Assembly (NCBI RefSeq): GCF_002777915.1
Contig: NZ_NJGE01000016.1
Span: 1 to 45,387 of the forward strand
Length of the DNA stretch: 45,387 bases
Reading direction: 5' to 3'
Origin: Bartonella tribocorum
GTDB taxonomy: Bacteria > Pseudomonadota > Alphaproteobacteria > Rhizobiales > Rhizobiaceae
In this document: positions 44,114 through 45,387 of the stretch, in pieces
Layout of the letters: each line of letters begins with the position of its first letter
Numbering within the stretch: the first letter of the stretch is position 1
The notes under the pieces: generated by a model
What the model saw: the letters and a program-made list of their open reading frames with translations, nothing else
Told to the model about the DNA's origin: nothing
Databases searched by the model: none
Made by a program: the position numbers and the translations under genes

Positions 44114-44316
44114 TGCAAGCGCCCTCGCATAAGTATTCCGGGAGTCAAAAACACTGAGTTCGAATCAGCTTTTTTGCTTTTAGTGTGCAAGCACACTTGG
44201 ACATGGCAAAAACTCCCGGAATCTCGCGATATTTATAAAGCAGACCAATGTCTCTGCTTGAATTTTCAAGGCTTTAAGATCCCCCCATGAAACCGCACTG
44301 GACAACCAGAACCACG
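44114..44316 (-). ncRNA. Unit 18 leader with variant 5' half, no gene
   Basis: Near-identical to unit 17 in its 5' half. The -10 TATGAA is at 44323-44328 with TTGCTG 17 nt upstream. P6 pairs TGCGAG with CTTGCA through a G-U. Behind it only a Trp 3' stub is left. Confidence 0.75.
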
Positions 44317-44370
44317 CGCTTATTCATAAAGTAATCTCAGGAGAGCAGCAATCAAATTTAAAGCTGTGTT

Positions 44371-44751
44371 TTATCTCTCAGTAATCAAACACAAGATTGC
44401 TTTTTGTTGTTTAGGCTTAAGCTCTCTAAAGCTTTTCAAAAGGATATGCTCTTCTTGGTTTGAGGTCATTTCTTCATAAGGAAGCAAGATATGTTCTTTT
44501 GTGGAAATATCGGCATAAAAAAAGAAAATAGAGATATCCAATATATCAGCAATTTCTTGTAAGCGCCCTGCCCCCACACGATTCAATCCTTTTTCATATT
44601 TTTGGACTTGTTGGAAGGTCACGCCTAAGCGGTCCCCTAATTCTTTTTGAGAAATTTTCAACATTTCTCTTCTGACGCGAATTTTTCGCCCTATTGAAAT
44701 GTCATTAAAATGTGGATTTTTGGTTGGTAAATGCGGATTTTTGGTTTGCAC
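44371..44751 (-). CDS. Unit 19 Trp-like XRE-family regulator (second subgroup)
   Basis: 126 aa, GTG start at 44751 after GGAGGGGG. The helix-turn-helix reads IGRKIRVRREMLKISQKELGDRLG and VTFQQVQKYEKGLNRVGAGRLQEIA, closer to the PraR-like consensus of other Rhizobiales than the plus-strand units, so this subgroup may be the older type. Tail EEHILLKSFRELKPKQQKAILCLITER. Confidence 0.9.
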   Translation of the reverse strand: MQTKNPHLPTKNPHFNDISIGRKIRVRREMLKISQKELGDRLGVTFQQVQKYEKGLNRVGAGRLQEIADILDISIFFFYADISTKEHILLPYEEMTSNQEEHILLKSFRELKPKQQKAILCLITER

Positions 44752-44768
44752 TGAAGACCCCCTCCGGT

Positions 44769-44961
44769 TGCGAGCGCCCTCGCATAAGTATTCCGGGAGC
44801 CTGAAAGCACTGACCTCGAATCAGCTTTTTGCTTTTAGTGTGCAAGCACACCTGGACATAGCAAAAACTCCCGGAATTCCGGGATACCCACAAAAGTAGG
44901 TTAATTTTATGTATCGAGGTTTCGGGCTTTCAGTTCCCTATTGATCGCTGCGTAAACGATC
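44769..44961 (-). ncRNA. Unit 19 Brt-like structured RNA leader
   Basis: Minus-strand P1 GATCG/CGATC. P2 outer CTGAAAGC/GCTTTCAG and inner ACCTCGA/TCGAGGT, pairings found only here. P3 CCTAC/GTGGG with a U-G pair. P5 tip GTGTGC-TT-GCACAC. Promoter TTGTAA-17-TATGAC in the gap after the unit 20 stop. Confidence 0.9.
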
Positions 44962-45023
44962 AAACTCATCTTTAAGTCATAAAGTAATTTCGAAAGATTT
45001 ACAATAAAATTTAAAGCTGTGTT

Positions 45024-45383
45024 TTATCTCTCAGTAATCAAACACAAGATTGCTTTTTGTTGTTTAGGCTTAAGCTCTCTAAAACTTTTCAAAAGGATAT
45101 GCTCTTCTTTGTTTGAGACCATGTCTTCATAAGGAAGCAAGATATGTTCTTTTGTTGAAATATCGGCATAAAAAAAGAAAATCGAGATATCCAATATATC
45201 AGCAATTTCTTGTAAGCGCCCTGCCCCCACACGGTTCAATCCTTTTTCATATTTTTGGACTTGTTGGAAGGTTATCCCTAAACGGTGCCCTAATTGTTTT
45301 TGAGACATTTTCAACATTTCTCGTCTCAAACGAATTCTCTTGCCTATCAAAATATCGTTAGAATGTGGATTTTTGGTTTGCAC
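45024..45383 (-). CDS. Unit 20 Trp-like XRE-family regulator, leader outside the window
   Basis: 119 aa, GTG start at 45383. One TKNP motif (QTKNPHSNDI) instead of two. The helix-turn-helix reads KRIRLRREMLKMSQKQLGHRLG and ITFQQVQKYEKGLNRVGA. The rest is close to unit 19. Its leader must lie beyond 45387. Confidence 0.9.
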   Translation of the reverse strand: MQTKNPHSNDILIGKRIRLRREMLKMSQKQLGHRLGITFQQVQKYEKGLNRVGAGRLQEIADILDISIFFFYADISTKEHILLPYEDMVSNKEEHILLKSFRELKPKQQKAILCLITER

Positions 45384-45387
45384 TGAA

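Overview
The window looks like chromosome from a Bartonella species (Rhizobiales, Alphaproteobacteria). The DNA is AT-rich. It carries Rhizobiales-type gene neighbourhoods (infA-maf-yacG, purE-purK, 6S RNA beside the 5-formyltetrahydrofolate cyclo-ligase gene and its metallophosphoesterase neighbour). It also carries many copies of a Bartonella-type module: a structured RNA of about 190-200 nt directly upstream of a small XRE-family DNA-binding protein gene. Such pairs were reported in B. henselae as Brt RNAs and Trp proteins (nine pairs, one linked to control of the adhesin gene badA). The assignment rests on reading the sequence, not on a database search.

Layout. Short conserved housekeeping islands sit in a sea of repeats. 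From the left: a phage terminase-like gene fragment (1-1.2 kb); RNA/Trp units 1-2 (1.7-3.3 kb); an unrecognised two-gene cassette inside nested direct repeats (4.0-6.4 kb); clpB on the minus strand (7.2-9.7 kb); units 3-7 with a lone TrbH-like lipoprotein gene (11.3-15.3 kb); two toxin-antitoxin modules (15.6-17.1 kb); units 9-10 (17.7-19.1 kb); an MFS transporter (19.3-20.6 kb); infA-maf-yacG on the minus strand (21.8-23.4 kb); units 11-13 (24.4-26.3 kb); a candidate sRNA, dsbB and a small membrane gene (27.1-28.3 kb); purE-purK, rpmJ and a TPR gene (29.1-32.7 kb) followed by three dead tandem copies of the TPR gene's 3' end; unit 14, a second MFS transporter with an overlapping small secreted peptide gene, and units 15-16 (33.9-38.2 kb); 6S RNA, two dead copies of the fthC 5' end, fthC and a YmdB-like gene (38.5-40.8 kb); a dehydrogenase-CinA fusion gene (41.5-43.7 kb); and units 17-20 on the minus strand to the right edge.

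The main system. I count 17 readable RNA leaders and 13 intact Trp ORFs, plus truncated or broken copies. Each leader has a promoter (TTGCCA-like, 17 nt, TA-rich -10), a small 5' hairpin, a long-range two-part helix (P2), three internal hairpins, a hairpin before the ribosome-binding site, then the Trp start. Aligned by eye, both parts of P2 change sequence from copy to copy while the two arms stay complementary, in 13 leaders with at least seven different pairings. That is strong evidence for a selected RNA structure. The 3' CTCCCGGAAT strand can instead pair with an internal ATTCCGGGAG, which suggests a two-state switch. P2 is broken in leader-only copies 5 and 6 and in copy 7. The Trp recognition helix hardly varies, so the paralogues differ mainly in their RNA.

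Between genes, the plus strand is strikingly G-poor and C-rich. These spacers hold a second dispersed repeat family marked by octamer arrays (ACGTTTTT ACGCTTTT ACATTTTT ACAG). Partial tandem duplications of gene ends recur (terminase-like gene, TPR gene, fthC), so the region appears to be shaped by repeated unequal recombination.
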